Shown here in pieces: positions 1 to 8,382 of a DNA stretch of 64,000 nucleotides. The notes under the pieces were generated by a model, which did not search any database, was not told where the DNA came from, and saw nothing but the letters and a program-made list of their open reading frames with translations. Source of the stretch: Catenovulum agarivorans DS-2 (GTDB taxonomy: Bacteria; Pseudomonadota; Gammaproteobacteria; Enterobacterales; Alteromonadaceae); assembly GCF_000568405.1 (NCBI RefSeq), contig NZ_ARZY01000006.1, positions 1 through 64,000 of the forward strand. Reading direction: 5' to 3'. The translations under genes and the position numbers were made by a program. Position 1 is the stretch's first letter. The number at the start of each line of letters is the position of its first letter.

Positions 1-124
1 TACTGTTATCAGTAGGCCTTTTTTCGTTTATCGATTTATATTAAACGAGCTGCTGAAAGTTTGTTTAAAAGCATGTAAACTTTTGCCCAAGCTAATTTGA
101 TGTGCAAAACGGACAACACCAGAC

Positions 125-1327
125 ATGTACGAATCTTTTTATGGCTTAAAAGATAAGCCATTTCATCTAACGCCAGATCCCACTTTTTTCTTTGCAAGTA
201 AACTGCATACACGAGCACTATCTTATTTGAAGTACGGTATCGGTCAGGGTGAAGGTTTTATCGTGATCACTGGCGCAATTGGTACGGGTAAAACGACTAT
301 TGCGAATAGTTTGTTATCTGATTTAGACCAACAAAATGTCAAGGCGATTCAAATTGTCACACCTAAATTAAACCCTGACGACCTCATTACCGTGACAGCT
401 GCTAAATTGGGGTTAGTCACAGAAAACCGCAGCAAGGGCGAGTTGTTGCAAGGAATTGAAAAAGAATTAACCCAGTTAGTCAATTCCAATCAACGAGCGC
501 TATTAATTGTTGATGAAGCGCAAAATCTTCCGCTTGAGTCGGTCGAAGAATTGCGTATGCTATCCAACTTTCAGGTAAATGGTAAACCATTATTACAAAG
601 CTTTTTACTAGGTCAGCCAGAATTAAGAGATTTATTGCAATTACCGTCAATGGAACAATTCCGACAAAGAATTGTTGCATCATGCGATTTAAAGCCGCTT
701 AATGCAATCGAAACGCATGAGTACATAGAATTTAGGGTTAATGCTGCAGCAGGTAAAGAACTGAAGTTGTTTTCTGATGAAGCGATAGAGGCGATCTATC
801 ATTTTACCACGGGTATACCGCGTAGAATTAATACAGTCTGTGATCGAATTTTGTTATATGGATTTTTGGAAGAAAAGAATTACTTAACTGAAGTTGAAGC
901 AAAAACAGTAATCGACGAAATCGTTGAAGAATCAGTCGAACAAGCTCAACCTTCTGTGCCAACTCAATCTGCTAGTAATAACAAAGATGAGGTTAAAGAG
1001 AGTCGCTCTAGTCAAAAAGAATTGGATATCAGCAAAGAAACCTTGCTGGAGGATTTAGCGCCACCCCAAAGTAACAGTGCTAAAGGTAACTATCAAGTTC
1101 CACCAGATGTGACCCAAGACATTACCCACCTGCGTAATATGATCCAAGAAATTCGCGCAACACTTGAAACTTCCATTGAATATAAACTCAAAGTGAGCCG
1201 TTATATTGATAATGCGATTAATCGAAAGTTGAAGCAGCTTAAACAATTGGCGAGTGTCGAGATGGAAGAAGGCAGCCAAAAAGCTGATTCAGACATTACT
1301 GACGAAGATGTTACCGCTAAAGATTGA
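125..1327 (+). CDS. XrtA/PEP-CTERM system-associated secretion ATPase (ExeA/GspA-like AAA ATPase)
   Basis: The 400-residue protein belongs to the ExeA/GspA-like AAA ATPases and matches the subfamily found in exosortase A/EPS loci. It starts MYESFYGL, typical of the family, has a Walker A motif GAIGTGKTT near residues 50-58 and a Walker B segment ending LLIVDEAQ near 126-133. After the AAA core (to about residue 270) comes a low-complexity, charged linker and a C-terminal predicted helical region (about 335-385). The family is thought to energise assembly or export at the envelope; the exact partner is not known. In most XrtA loci this gene lies next to the outer-membrane barrel and kinase genes. 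Here those are about 54 kb away and the ATPase instead faces prsR. Convergent with prsR across a hairpin. The ribosome-binding site is weak, but no better start is present. Confidence 0.88.
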   Translation: MYESFYGLKDKPFHLTPDPTFFFASKLHTRALSYLKYGIGQGEGFIVITGAIGTGKTTIANSLLSDLDQQNVKAIQIVTPKLNPDDLITVTAAKLGLVTENRSKGELLQGIEKELTQLVNSNQRALLIVDEAQNLPLESVEELRMLSNFQVNGKPLLQSFLLGQPELRDLLQLPSMEQFRQRIVASCDLKPLNAIETHEYIEFRVNAAAGKELKLFSDEAIEAIYHFTTGIPRRINTVCDRILLYGFLEEKNYLTEVEAKTVIDEIVEESVEQAQPSVPTQSASNNKDEVKESRSSQKELDISKETLLEDLAPPQSNSAKGNYQVPPDVTQDITHLRNMIQEIRATLETSIEYKLKVSRYIDNAINRKLKQLKQLASVEMEEGSQKADSDITDEDVTAKD

Positions 1328-1331
1328 TTAA

Positions 1332-1359
1332 GAGTCGTCAACCTTGCTCGTGACGACTC
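1332..1359. terminator. Convergent hairpin between ATPase and prsR
   Basis: A perfect 9-bp inverted repeat (GAGTCGTCA at 1332-1340, TGACGACTC at 1351-1359) with a 10-nt loop sits in the 42-bp gap between convergent stop codons. There is no clear T-tract on either strand, so it may act as a weak bidirectional terminator or mRNA-end stabiliser. Confidence 0.5.
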
Positions 1360-1369
1360 GTGGAAAAAG

Positions 1370-2734
1370 CTAACTGTTGGTTTTTAGATCAGTCAGTTGA
1401 TACTTTTCTATAAGCGAGTATAAGGTTGGCCGGGTAACGCCAAGCATTTCCGCGGTTTTTGACATATTTTGTTCAGCGAGATTATAAGCTTGTCTAATCG
1501 CGTTTGACTCGGCAATTTCACGAACTTCCCTAAGGTTTAATGACTTAAGCTCGCTGCTGTTATTGTCACCACTAACAAATAGACCGAGGTCTTCCGCTGT
1601 TATAAAAGGCGTATCGGCCATTACCACAGCTGATTTGAGTTTGTTTTGCAACTCTCGAATATTACCTGGCCATTTATGCTGTAACATTGCTTGTTTAGCA
1701 TCGTCACTAAAACCTTTAATGCTTTTATTGTATTGTTCGTTGTAACTATCTATAAATGATTTTGCCAGTAGGAGCACATCGTTTTCGCGCTCTCTTAGCG
1801 GCGGAATGTTTATAATTAACTCACTGACACGATAAAACAAATCTTCCCTAAAAGTTTGTTCCGTAGACATTTGTTGTAAATTTCTGTGTGTTGCACATAT
1901 TACGCGGATATCGACTGAAATTTCTTCTCTACCACCAACGCGTTCGATCACACGTTCTTGTAAAAAACGCAGCATTTTGGCTTGCAATGGTAATGGCATA
2001 TCACCGATTTCATCTAAAAACAGTGTGCCGCCTTGGGCCATTTCAATCTTACCTTTAGTGGTTTTCGCTGCACCAGTAAATGCACCTTTTTCATAACCGA
2101 ATAACTCACTTTCGAGTAAATTTTCTGGAATTGAAGCACAATTTATCGCGATAAATGCTTTGTCGGAACGGTCACTATGGTTATGAATAGAGCGTGCAAA
2201 CACTTCTTTACCTGTGCCACTTTCACCTAAAAGTAGCGTGGTGATTTCGGTTTTGGCAATTTTTTCCGCACGCTTGGTTGCCGCTAAAATTGAAGGACTA
2301 TTGCCAATGATTGAGCCCATCGACGCGCTCACTTTACTCAGTCGTCGGTTCTCATTTTCTAAATCAACTAAATTAAACGCTCGGTGAATTATGGTATTTA
2401 GCGTGTCAACATCGACAGGTTTTTGATAGAAATCATACGCGCCAAGTTCAATTGATTTTAACGCATGTTCTTTGTCTGTATTGCCAGTCAATACAATTAC
2501 TTTAGTTGATGGGGCAAGTGAAAGTATTTCAGTTAGTGCGGCTAAGCCCTCCGATGCGTTGGCAGGATCGGGCGGCAAACCTAAATCTAACGTCACAACT
2601 TCTGGCTCGTATCGTCTAAGCTGGGCAATTGCACTTGCTCTATCATCAGCAAATACAATCTCGTAATCAGAAAGGCCCCATTTTAATTGTTTTTGAATGC
2701 CTTTATCGTCATCTACTACCAGTAATCTGGACAT
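1370..2734 (-). CDS. prsR: PrsR, sigma-54-dependent response regulator of the PEP-CTERM system
   Basis: NtrC-type response regulator of 454 residues. The receiver domain (1-125) has the acidic pocket D8-D10, phosphoacceptor D50 (TLDLGLPP), T83 and K105. The sigma-54 activator ATPase (about 140-385) has Walker A GESGTGKE (170-177), the sigma-54-contacting GAFTGA loop (217-222) and Walker B LFLDEIG. A Fis-type helix-turn-helix occupies roughly 415-450. The architecture and the neighbouring PrsK match the PEP-CTERM system response regulator family. It should activate RpoN promoters, and three such candidates lie in this window (5097, 10950, 14791). A good Shine-Dalgarno (AGGAAAG) precedes the ATG. 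It is 19 bp downstream of prsK and probably co-transcribed with it. Confidence 0.93.
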   Translation of the reverse strand: MSRLLVVDDDKGIQKQLKWGLSDYEIVFADDRASAIAQLRRYEPEVVTLDLGLPPDPANASEGLAALTEILSLAPSTKVIVLTGNTDKEHALKSIELGAYDFYQKPVDVDTLNTIIHRAFNLVDLENENRRLSKVSASMGSIIGNSPSILAATKRAEKIAKTEITTLLLGESGTGKEVFARSIHNHSDRSDKAFIAINCASIPENLLESELFGYEKGAFTGAAKTTKGKIEMAQGGTLFLDEIGDMPLPLQAKMLRFLQERVIERVGGREEISVDIRVICATHRNLQQMSTEQTFREDLFYRVSELIINIPPLRERENDVLLLAKSFIDSYNEQYNKSIKGFSDDAKQAMLQHKWPGNIRELQNKLKSAVVMADTPFITAEDLGLFVSGDNNSSELKSLNLREVREIAESNAIRQAYNLAEQNMSKTAEMLGVTRPTLYSLIEKYQLTDLKTNS

Positions 2735-2753
2735 TTAACTTTCCTAATATTTA

Positions 2754-4781
2754 TTATTTTGGTAATTCTAAAATAAATTCGGTGCCTTGGTTTTCAACAG
2801 ACGAGACCAACAAGCTGCCACCGGCTTGTTCAGCATAAAGTTTTGCATCATACGCGCCTATACCCATACCCGCATTCCCTTTTGTAGTCACAAACGGTTT
2901 AAACAGTTTGTTTTTTATAAAGTCGGCTGACATGCCAATGCCAGTGTCTTTTATCTTTATTTTAATTGTATCAACCAACTCGACTAACTCGACGTTGACA
3001 TAACCATCGTTGGCTGTTGCTTGTTGTGCATTGTCGATAAGATGGTATAAAACATTTGTCAGTTTTTCTATATCGACTTTCACTTCAATTGGTGTTTCAC
3101 TGATTAAATTAGGCAAGGGATGAATGTTTTGGCACCTTTGTTGAATTAACTTGGCCACTTCATCGGTTAAATTAATTGTGGATAATGCATTATTCTCTTC
3201 CGTTGATTTATTCATAAGTTGCGCGAGCATTTTTTCCATTCTTTCTTTGCTGTAGCCTAATGTTTCAAAAGTGTCGTCAATAAACTCTGGGTTGTGTTTA
3301 TGTTTTTCTGCGTTAGCCAAAATCATGTCGACTTGAGCTAACACGTTTTTCAAATCGTGAATAACAAACGCTGACATCCGGCTAAATGCGGCAAATTGAG
3401 CATTTTCGGTAATTTGTTTATTCGCTTCGTGCTGAAAGAGGTAATGCCCGACCTGAGTGGTGACAACTGACATATAATCTCTTATCTCCCAGTTAAAATT
3501 CAAGTATTCACCGCCGCTGTGATTGAGGCACACAACACCCCAGAGTTTTTCTTGATGATAAATAGGGACCACAACATGAAAGGGACTATTATCTATCAGG
3601 TTATATGGAATGGATAAACCGGGGTAGTGTTGGCTATTACTTTGATAGTCTTTGAGATCAACGATCCAATTCGTTTTTTCAATAAAAGGTAGGACTAAAG
3701 CTAAAATTTGCTCACAGCTGTTAGGCTGATTCTGTTGCTGTAAGTTTTTATCAGCAACTGCTTGCAACTTTCCTAATCTATTTTTGTATAAAGCACCGAC
3801 ATCGTATTCGATTGAAAACAGAAATACCGTCAGCGCGCGGTTGTAATAATCGTCTTGATTTTGCAGTGGTGAATTGAGTAAGTTAGTTAGATTTAGCCAC
3901 TGCACACGGTAGTCGAATTGGTTTGCAAAAAAATGTTTTTCTAAAAATACTTTAAGATTTTTTTTAAGAGACTCAGAGATAAATAAGGCAAACAATAAAG
4001 TAAAAGCAAGCGCAACAAATATGCTTTGTACCATGCCCGTCCATTGCGACTCGATACTTTTGATATAGTAGCCAGCTAGTGCCATCAGGGTGAGGTAGAC
4101 GCCAGCTGCTAACAGTAAACTACTTTGAAAAACCATTTCGCGAGAAATGTATACCTTGATGCCTAATGTCTTAGAGCGTTTGATTGACCAAAGCAACAAA
4201 GGAACCAGTGCTGTGTGCAAATAACCTCTGGCTAACCACATATCTGGGTTTACTTGCAGAACTAAACTAGCATTGGCAAAAATAATAAAATCAAATATTA
4301 ATAGGGTGCCGAGAGCAAGAATCAGTGGTTTTAACCCCCATAGCTTACGATCTGCTTTGCGGTAGAGTATTTCAAGCAAAATCAGTGACAACACAGTTAA
4401 CGACAAGTAACCAATATAAAACCAAGCTTCACCAATAAGCTTAAGTTGCCCTAGAGTTGGGGTGAAAATAGTGACAAGTAAAATGATAATCGAATAACGA
4501 GACAATAGAAGTTTGTTAAAATTCCAGCCATTATTCAGTAAGCTGAGCAATAACAGCCCTGTGCTACCCAAACGTAAGCTTTCAACCCAGATAATGCTGG
4601 ATGTGGATAAGTCACTTGTCTGCTCTACTAAATGCCCCAGCGACCAAATAAATCCGCATAGGGCAAATAAGACGAACAAAACATATGCAGATGATTTTTG
4701 CTTATTTACAATACCCAACAGAATTAATGTGAAGTAAGCGAATAAGGCTGTGGCAAAACCTAGCCAGTTAATAATTTCCAT
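2754..4781 (-). CDS. prsK: PrsK, membrane histidine kinase of the PEP-CTERM system
   Basis: A 675-residue sensor kinase. Residues 1-270 hold a series of hydrophobic segments (multi-spanning membrane sensor), followed by a GAF-like domain (about 310-450). The kinase core has an H-box around H475 (HDLKN), N-box LIDNAQQA (581-588), G1 box DTGIGM (612-617) and a glycine-rich G2 box (635-642). This matches the XrtA/PEP-CTERM histidine kinase family, the expected partner of PrsR encoded directly downstream. Inferred role: it senses an envelope signal and phosphorylates PrsR D50 to switch on sigma-54 promoters of PEP-CTERM genes. The signal is not known. Confidence 0.93.
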   Translation of the reverse strand: MEIINWLGFATALFAYFTLILLGIVNKQKSSAYVLFVLFALCGFIWSLGHLVEQTSDLSTSSIIWVESLRLGSTGLLLLSLLNNGWNFNKLLLSRYSIIILLVTIFTPTLGQLKLIGEAWFYIGYLSLTVLSLILLEILYRKADRKLWGLKPLILALGTLLIFDFIIFANASLVLQVNPDMWLARGYLHTALVPLLLWSIKRSKTLGIKVYISREMVFQSSLLLAAGVYLTLMALAGYYIKSIESQWTGMVQSIFVALAFTLLFALFISESLKKNLKVFLEKHFFANQFDYRVQWLNLTNLLNSPLQNQDDYYNRALTVFLFSIEYDVGALYKNRLGKLQAVADKNLQQQNQPNSCEQILALVLPFIEKTNWIVDLKDYQSNSQHYPGLSIPYNLIDNSPFHVVVPIYHQEKLWGVVCLNHSGGEYLNFNWEIRDYMSVVTTQVGHYLFQHEANKQITENAQFAAFSRMSAFVIHDLKNVLAQVDMILANAEKHKHNPEFIDDTFETLGYSKERMEKMLAQLMNKSTEENNALSTINLTDEVAKLIQQRCQNIHPLPNLISETPIEVKVDIEKLTNVLYHLIDNAQQATANDGYVNVELVELVDTIKIKIKDTGIGMSADFIKNKLFKPFVTTKGNAGMGIGAYDAKLYAEQAGGSLLVSSVENQGTEFILELPK

Positions 4782-4818
4782 AAATTAAGTGCTTGATAAA
4801 TAATTTGCTTCGGTCACA

Positions 4819-4846
4819 ATATTAATTAATTAAAACCAAAGCTCAA
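4819..4846 (-). promoter_or_regulatory. Candidate sigma-70 promoter for prsKR
   Basis: Reading the minus strand, TTGAGC (complement of 4841-4846) is followed after 16 bp by TAATAT (complement of 4819-4824), about 38 bp before the prsK ATG. This is the only reasonable sigma-70-like pair I see there; it is a pattern match only. Confidence 0.35.
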
Positions 4847-5096
4847 TCATAGTGTCGAATATTTTGACATTGTTTTTCGATAAGGGCGCGGTATGGCTAC
4901 ATTAGACGTACAATAGCCTGATTGAATTTAATTTTGCTGTTTGAGTGCTGAAGGGGTTATGAGATAGTTAGGTTAGTATTGCTTTTTTGATTTCTACCCA
5001 CAGAACACGAGTTTATATCTGGTTGGTTGTGTCGGGATCCTTTACAGTGCTTTTGTCGAGCTTGAAAAAGGTGTTTTAAATCAGGTGTTTAATTGT
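4847..5096. other. Intergenic region between divergent prsK and Tat-protein gene
   Basis: Within the 419-bp gap between prsK and the gene at 5201 I see no coding frame of note. It holds a likely prsK promoter at the left and a sigma-54 element plus leader hairpin at the right. The middle part (4850-5060) may carry upstream activator sites for PrsR, as expected for a sigma-54 promoter, but I could not identify a convincing palindrome. Confidence 0.4.
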
Positions 5097-5112
5097 TGGT
5101 TTGTTTTTTGCA
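5097..5112 (+). promoter_or_regulatory. Sigma-54 (-24/-12) promoter of the Tat-protein gene
   Basis: TGGTTTGTTTTTTGCA keeps the invariant GG (5098-5099) and GC (5110-5111) at the canonical 12-bp offset and a perfect TTGCA -12 element. The CAC of the -24 box is replaced by TTT. Transcription would start near 5123, giving a leader of about 78 nt. PrsR, encoded next door, is the natural activator. Confidence 0.55.
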
Positions 5113-5143
5113 TATTTGGTGGATAAGGTATACTATTACTAGT

Positions 5144-5177
5144 AAATGGTATTTGAGCGACTCGTTAAGTACCATTT
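5144..5177 (+). repeat. Inverted repeat in the leader of the Tat-protein gene
   Basis: AAATGGTA (5144-5151) is repeated inverted as TACCATTT (5170-5177) with an 18-nt spacer that itself contains GAGCGACTC. It lies between the predicted start of transcription and the ribosome-binding site (AGGAG, about 5189-5193). It could be a leader stem-loop or an operator. Confidence 0.4.
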
Positions 5178-5200
5178 AAATTAATTTAGGAGTTCTTGGC

Positions 5201-6121
5201 GTGAAAGGCAGAAGACAATTTTTAGCACGTACATCAGCTGCCGCTGTTGTTGGGTCTATTCCAGCTAAGTCTGTTTGGGCGGCAAACGGGATGTTGAATT
5301 CAATTGTGGCTTCAGGACACGGTTCGGATTTCACTTATCACCGCGACATTAGATTATTGAGGCCGTGTTCAATTAAAAATGTATTAGAAGACCCATCACT
5401 TGGTTTAGGGTCTTATGATTTGAACTTTTATGAGACGTTTAACGAAGGACCTAATAAAAAATTCTCTGAGATTTTAGATTGTTATTGTTGTCCAATTGAT
5501 CCAGTGACTCTGAATAAGGATATTAGTAACGTTGTTTTTTTAGTTGTAAATGGTACATCCCAAAAGCAAATTAAAATTGACTATACAGTAACTACTCGGG
5601 TCTCGACTCATCCTATTGGATATTACGCTGCTGTAGAAGCAGCTGCGGGTGGTTCAGGTTGGACTGTCCAAGAATATGTTATCAAGGCAGGTAACCCCTA
5701 TCATAGCAATCCAGCTAAAAGAGGGTTTTTCTATCATTCAACCGATGGTTATATCACAGGTGATTCAACAATAAATTCAACAGGGTATAACGGGTGGTAT
5801 AAAGGCTACTCTGGTATAACAGAACTAAAAAATCCGAGCTATGAAGCAGGTGGCTTTGCAAACAATACTTGCGATGAAACAACTGTCCTTATGGCTACAA
5901 TATATTTAAACGCTGTATTGGATTATGAATTCAGAGGGAGCTCAGACCCTAGAGCGTGGCAGGGAGAACATAATATTTTTTATCCTATATTGCGATATCC
6001 AGCGACTTATACAGACGTCAATAATTTGATTACAAGCATAAAAGATACCCAAACAAAGAGCCAGCTTGGTGCAATATTTGCCGAATATGGTGTAGACAAC
6101 TTTGGTGATTCATGCAGTTAG
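5201..6121 (+). CDS. Predicted Tat-exported protein of unknown function
   Basis: I do not recognise this 306-residue protein. The GTG start is supported by AGGAG eight bases upstream. The N-terminus reads MKGRRQFLAR, a twin-arginine motif (R4-R5, then F7-L8), followed by an Ala-rich hydrophobic stretch and a VWA-A cleavage site near residue 27, so Tat export is likely; tatABC is in the same window. The mature part has six cysteines (56, 94, 96, 97, 224, 305), including a C-Y-C-C cluster, and is rich in Gly, Tyr and Asn. It ends in Ser-Cys-Ser and has no PEP-CTERM signal. It is preceded by a sigma-54 promoter and followed by a strong terminator and then a PqqD/kinase/nucleotidyltransferase cassette. 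That layout suggests it may be the substrate of that cassette; this is inference. Confidence 0.8.
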   Translation: MKGRRQFLARTSAAAVVGSIPAKSVWAANGMLNSIVASGHGSDFTYHRDIRLLRPCSIKNVLEDPSLGLGSYDLNFYETFNEGPNKKFSEILDCYCCPIDPVTLNKDISNVVFLVVNGTSQKQIKIDYTVTTRVSTHPIGYYAAVEAAAGGSGWTVQEYVIKAGNPYHSNPAKRGFFYHSTDGYITGDSTINSTGYNGWYKGYSGITELKNPSYEAGGFANNTCDETTVLMATIYLNAVLDYEFRGSSDPRAWQGEHNIFYPILRYPATYTDVNNLITSIKDTQTKSQLGAIFAEYGVDNFGDSCS

Positions 6122-6148
6122 TTGTTGTCAACTGATAAAGCTATTTTG

Positions 6149-6181
6149 CTCACCTATTATGTGAAATAGGTGAGTTTTTTT
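6149..6181 (+). terminator. Strong rho-independent terminator
   Basis: Perfect 10-bp stem CTCACCTATT (6149-6158) / AATAGGTGAG (6165-6174), 6-nt loop, then a run of seven T. It ends the Tat-protein transcript, leaving only about 30 bp before the next gene, so the downstream cassette probably depends on read-through or a promoter overlapping this site. Confidence 0.88.
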
Positions 6182-6211
6182 ATTACTTTTCGTTTTAGTG
6201 GCGTGTGATTC

Positions 6212-6409
6212 TTGTTTTTAAAGCAGCATATCCTGTTTAATGAGTTTTCAGATGGAAGTGGTGTCGTTTTATTTAATCCCACTAACGGAGCTGTTATTGG
6301 TATTCGATATTCGATCGAGCAGTTAGTGCCACAAAATAAAGATGTACCGGAATCGTTAATTAATGACCTGATAAAACAAGGTTTTTTACAAGCAGTTAAG
6401 GTTAGCTAA
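6212..6409 (+). CDS. PqqD-like small protein of the HPr-rel-A system
   Basis: A 65-residue protein with a TTG start (an upstream in-frame GTG is cut off by a stop). The sequence pattern (a hydrophobic strand, then VVLFNPTNGAVIGI, then a helix with a conserved Leu/Val pattern) is that of PqqD-type peptide-recognition domains, which bind leader peptides in ribosomal peptide pathways. A PqqD-related protein next to an HprK-related kinase and a nucleotidyltransferase is a known gene trio found mostly in exosortase-bearing proteobacteria; its function is not established. It abuts the kinase gene directly (stop TAA, then TTG). The initiation signal is weak. Confidence 0.72.
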   Translation: MFLKQHILFNEFSDGSGVVLFNPTNGAVIGIRYSIEQLVPQNKDVPESLINDLIKQGFLQAVKVS

Positions 6410-7267
6410 TTGAAGTCATTAATCGATTTTGGTGCAGTAAAAATCTATATTGATTGCTCTGTCAAGTTGGCTGAGCGAAATATAAATCATCTGTACCCAT
6501 CATATGTTCTTGAAGATAACACTGTACCTCCAGACTACTTTGTTTCATTAAAGTATGGCGGTGGCATTCGCCGATTTGTTCGTAAGCAAGTGTTATTTGA
6601 ACAAGATAGCAAATCTCACTTTAAGCCTGTTCCCGAAAATCATGCTTATGCTTCGTTTGAATGGGGGTTAAATTATGTGGTATCGAATTATGCACAAGAA
6701 TTTTTAACGATTCATTCAGGTGTTGTTGCAAACAACGACAAGGCTGTTATTTTCCCAGCCCCACCTGGTTCTGGAAAAAGTACGTTAACCACCTATTTAA
6801 TGGGGTTGCCTGGCTGGCGTTTACTTTCTGATGAAATGGCTCTGATGTTGCCTGAAACAAGCTATATCCAGCCACTTATCAAACCGGTGTGCTTAAAAAA
6901 TAATTCAATTGATATTGCAAAAAAGTGGTTTCCAGATGGTAAATTTTCGTCAATAGCATCAGCAACAGCAAAAGGTGACGTTGCTCATCTATCCCCGCCA
7001 GCGTCCAGTTGGCAACAACGTGACCGGGTTGCTAAAGCAAAGGCGATCATTTTTCCTAAATATACCCCAAACAAAAAAATGGAAATATATAAGCTTGATA
7101 AAAATCAAGGGTTTATGCAGTTAGCTGAAAATGTAATTAACTTGTCGCTGCAGGGAGAGAGAGGCTTCAACACATTGACGCACTTGATTGAAAATACTGA
7201 GCAATTTGAAATACTCTACAGTGATGTAAATGAAGTTAAAGATTTTATTGAGCAGGACCTGCTTTGA
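6410..7267 (+). CDS. HprK-related kinase A
   Basis: A 285-residue protein related to the C-terminal kinase domain of HPr serine kinase/phosphorylase. It has a P-loop APPGSGKST (117-125), a preceding conserved His (IHSGVV, H102) and a downstream acidic SDE (140-142), as in HprK and in PEP carboxykinase-like folds. The N-terminal DRTGG domain of true HprK is absent. Related stand-alone kinases phosphorylate a C-terminal serine in some lasso peptides, so a peptide or protein substrate is plausible here. TTG start with AAGG eight bases upstream. It overlaps the next gene by four bases. Confidence 0.82.
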   Translation: MKSLIDFGAVKIYIDCSVKLAERNINHLYPSYVLEDNTVPPDYFVSLKYGGGIRRFVRKQVLFEQDSKSHFKPVPENHAYASFEWGLNYVVSNYAQEFLTIHSGVVANNDKAVIFPAPPGSGKSTLTTYLMGLPGWRLLSDEMALMLPETSYIQPLIKPVCLKNNSIDIAKKWFPDGKFSSIASATAKGDVAHLSPPASSWQQRDRVAKAKAIIFPKYTPNKKMEIYKLDKNQGFMQLAENVINLSLQGERGFNTLTHLIENTEQFEILYSDVNEVKDFIEQDLL

Positions 7268-8379
7268 GCAAACATAAGATTTCTTCACAACAATTATTTG
7301 ACTTGTTAGCCGACAGTCAGAACGCGTTAGATTTGAGTGATAGTGATTGGGTTGATGTTATTAGGATCTTCCGTTCAGAAAGTGTTCTCGCTCGATTTGC
7401 TTGCCAACTTGAAGAATCAGGCGTTATCACCCAATTACCGAGTTATGCGACTAAGCATTTGGCGAATGCAAAGTTGGTTGCGCAGCGTCAAGTATCATCT
7501 GTTCGGTTCGAGTGTGCAGAAATCCTTCATATTGCAAAAAATACATGTGAAAAACTTTATTTACTAAAAGGTGCTGCATACTGCTTGGCTAGTTTGCCTG
7601 TTTCGAAAGGGAGAACTTTCTCTGATATTGATTTGCTGGTGACTAAAGATGTGCTAGCACAAACTGAGACGTCGCTTAAACTTCATGGTTGGTTATCCGA
7701 ACCATTGTCCAAATACGATGAGGCGTATTATAGAGAGTGGGCGCATGAAGTACCACCAATGAAGCATTCGGGGCGGGGCACTGTTATCGACCTTCATCAC
7801 AATCTATATTTGCCTGTATCAGGACGAGCACCTAAAGTTGAACTGTTTTTAGAAGGTGCGATTGAGACAGATGGCTTTCATATATTACGGCCGGCCGCAA
7901 TGACTTTACATGCAATTATCCACTTAATGTTAAATGATGACTTAAAACATGCATTTCGTGATCTAAATGACTTACATTTGATGATGACTGAATTTAGCAA
8001 GCAAGCGTTTTGGGAAGATTTATTAGATTTAGCTCACAAATCCGGATTTGAAAATGAGCTGTTTTTAGCTTGTAGATATTGTAGGCACTTTTTTAAAACC
8101 TCCATATCGACGGAATACCTAACCAAGTTAGCTAATATGCAAAACATGAATCAATCGGAGATCAAGCTGTTAGATAGGTTCTATGCACTTGCCTTGTCAC
8201 CAAAACACTATCTGGTTAAAAGGGCATCAGCTAACTTTGCTGAGCTTGTTATCATTACCCGCGCTCACCTTAAAAAAATGCCAATCAAAATCTTACTTTA
8301 TCATACTGCGTATAAAGTTTACCGTTCTGCTGTCGAGTCTTTGCTAGGTAAAGCATTTTTTGAAAAATCAAACTCTTAA
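7264..8379 (+). CDS. NTP_transf_5-type nucleotidyltransferase
   Basis: A 371-residue member of the 'uncharacterised nucleotidyltransferase' family. The signature KGAAY (102-106) followed by GRTFSDIDLLV (116-126) supplies the nucleotidyltransferase fold's paired aspartates (D121, D123). The rest is helical. Family members occur with HprK-like kinases and PqqD-like proteins in this trio and in some lasso-peptide clusters, where they are suspected to add a nucleotidyl group to the phosphorylated product. Here the gene starts with a TTG overlapping the kinase stop (TTGA), so the two are translationally coupled. Confidence 0.82.
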   Translation: MSKHKISSQQLFDLLADSQNALDLSDSDWVDVIRIFRSESVLARFACQLEESGVITQLPSYATKHLANAKLVAQRQVSSVRFECAEILHIAKNTCEKLYLLKGAAYCLASLPVSKGRTFSDIDLLVTKDVLAQTETSLKLHGWLSEPLSKYDEAYYREWAHEVPPMKHSGRGTVIDLHHNLYLPVSGRAPKVELFLEGAIETDGFHILRPAAMTLHAIIHLMLNDDLKHAFRDLNDLHLMMTEFSKQAFWEDLLDLAHKSGFENELFLACRYCRHFFKTSISTEYLTKLANMQNMNQSEIKLLDRFYALALSPKHYLVKRASANFAELVIITRAHLKKMPIKILLYHTAYKVYRSAVESLLGKAFFEKSNS

Positions 8380-8382
8380 CAC

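Noticed and set aside
5069-5093. Tandem AGGTGTTT repeat just upstream of the sigma-54 element, with similar GTGTT-type stretches before the elements at 10950 and 14791, as possible PrsR binding sites
   Set aside because: They lie too close to the -24 box, are low-complexity, and activator sites for sigma-54 promoters are normally farther upstream; similarity may be base composition.
5201-6121. Tat-signal protein as an exosortase substrate
   Set aside because: The C-terminus (ending GDSCS) has no PEP motif, no hydrophobic segment and no basic tail.
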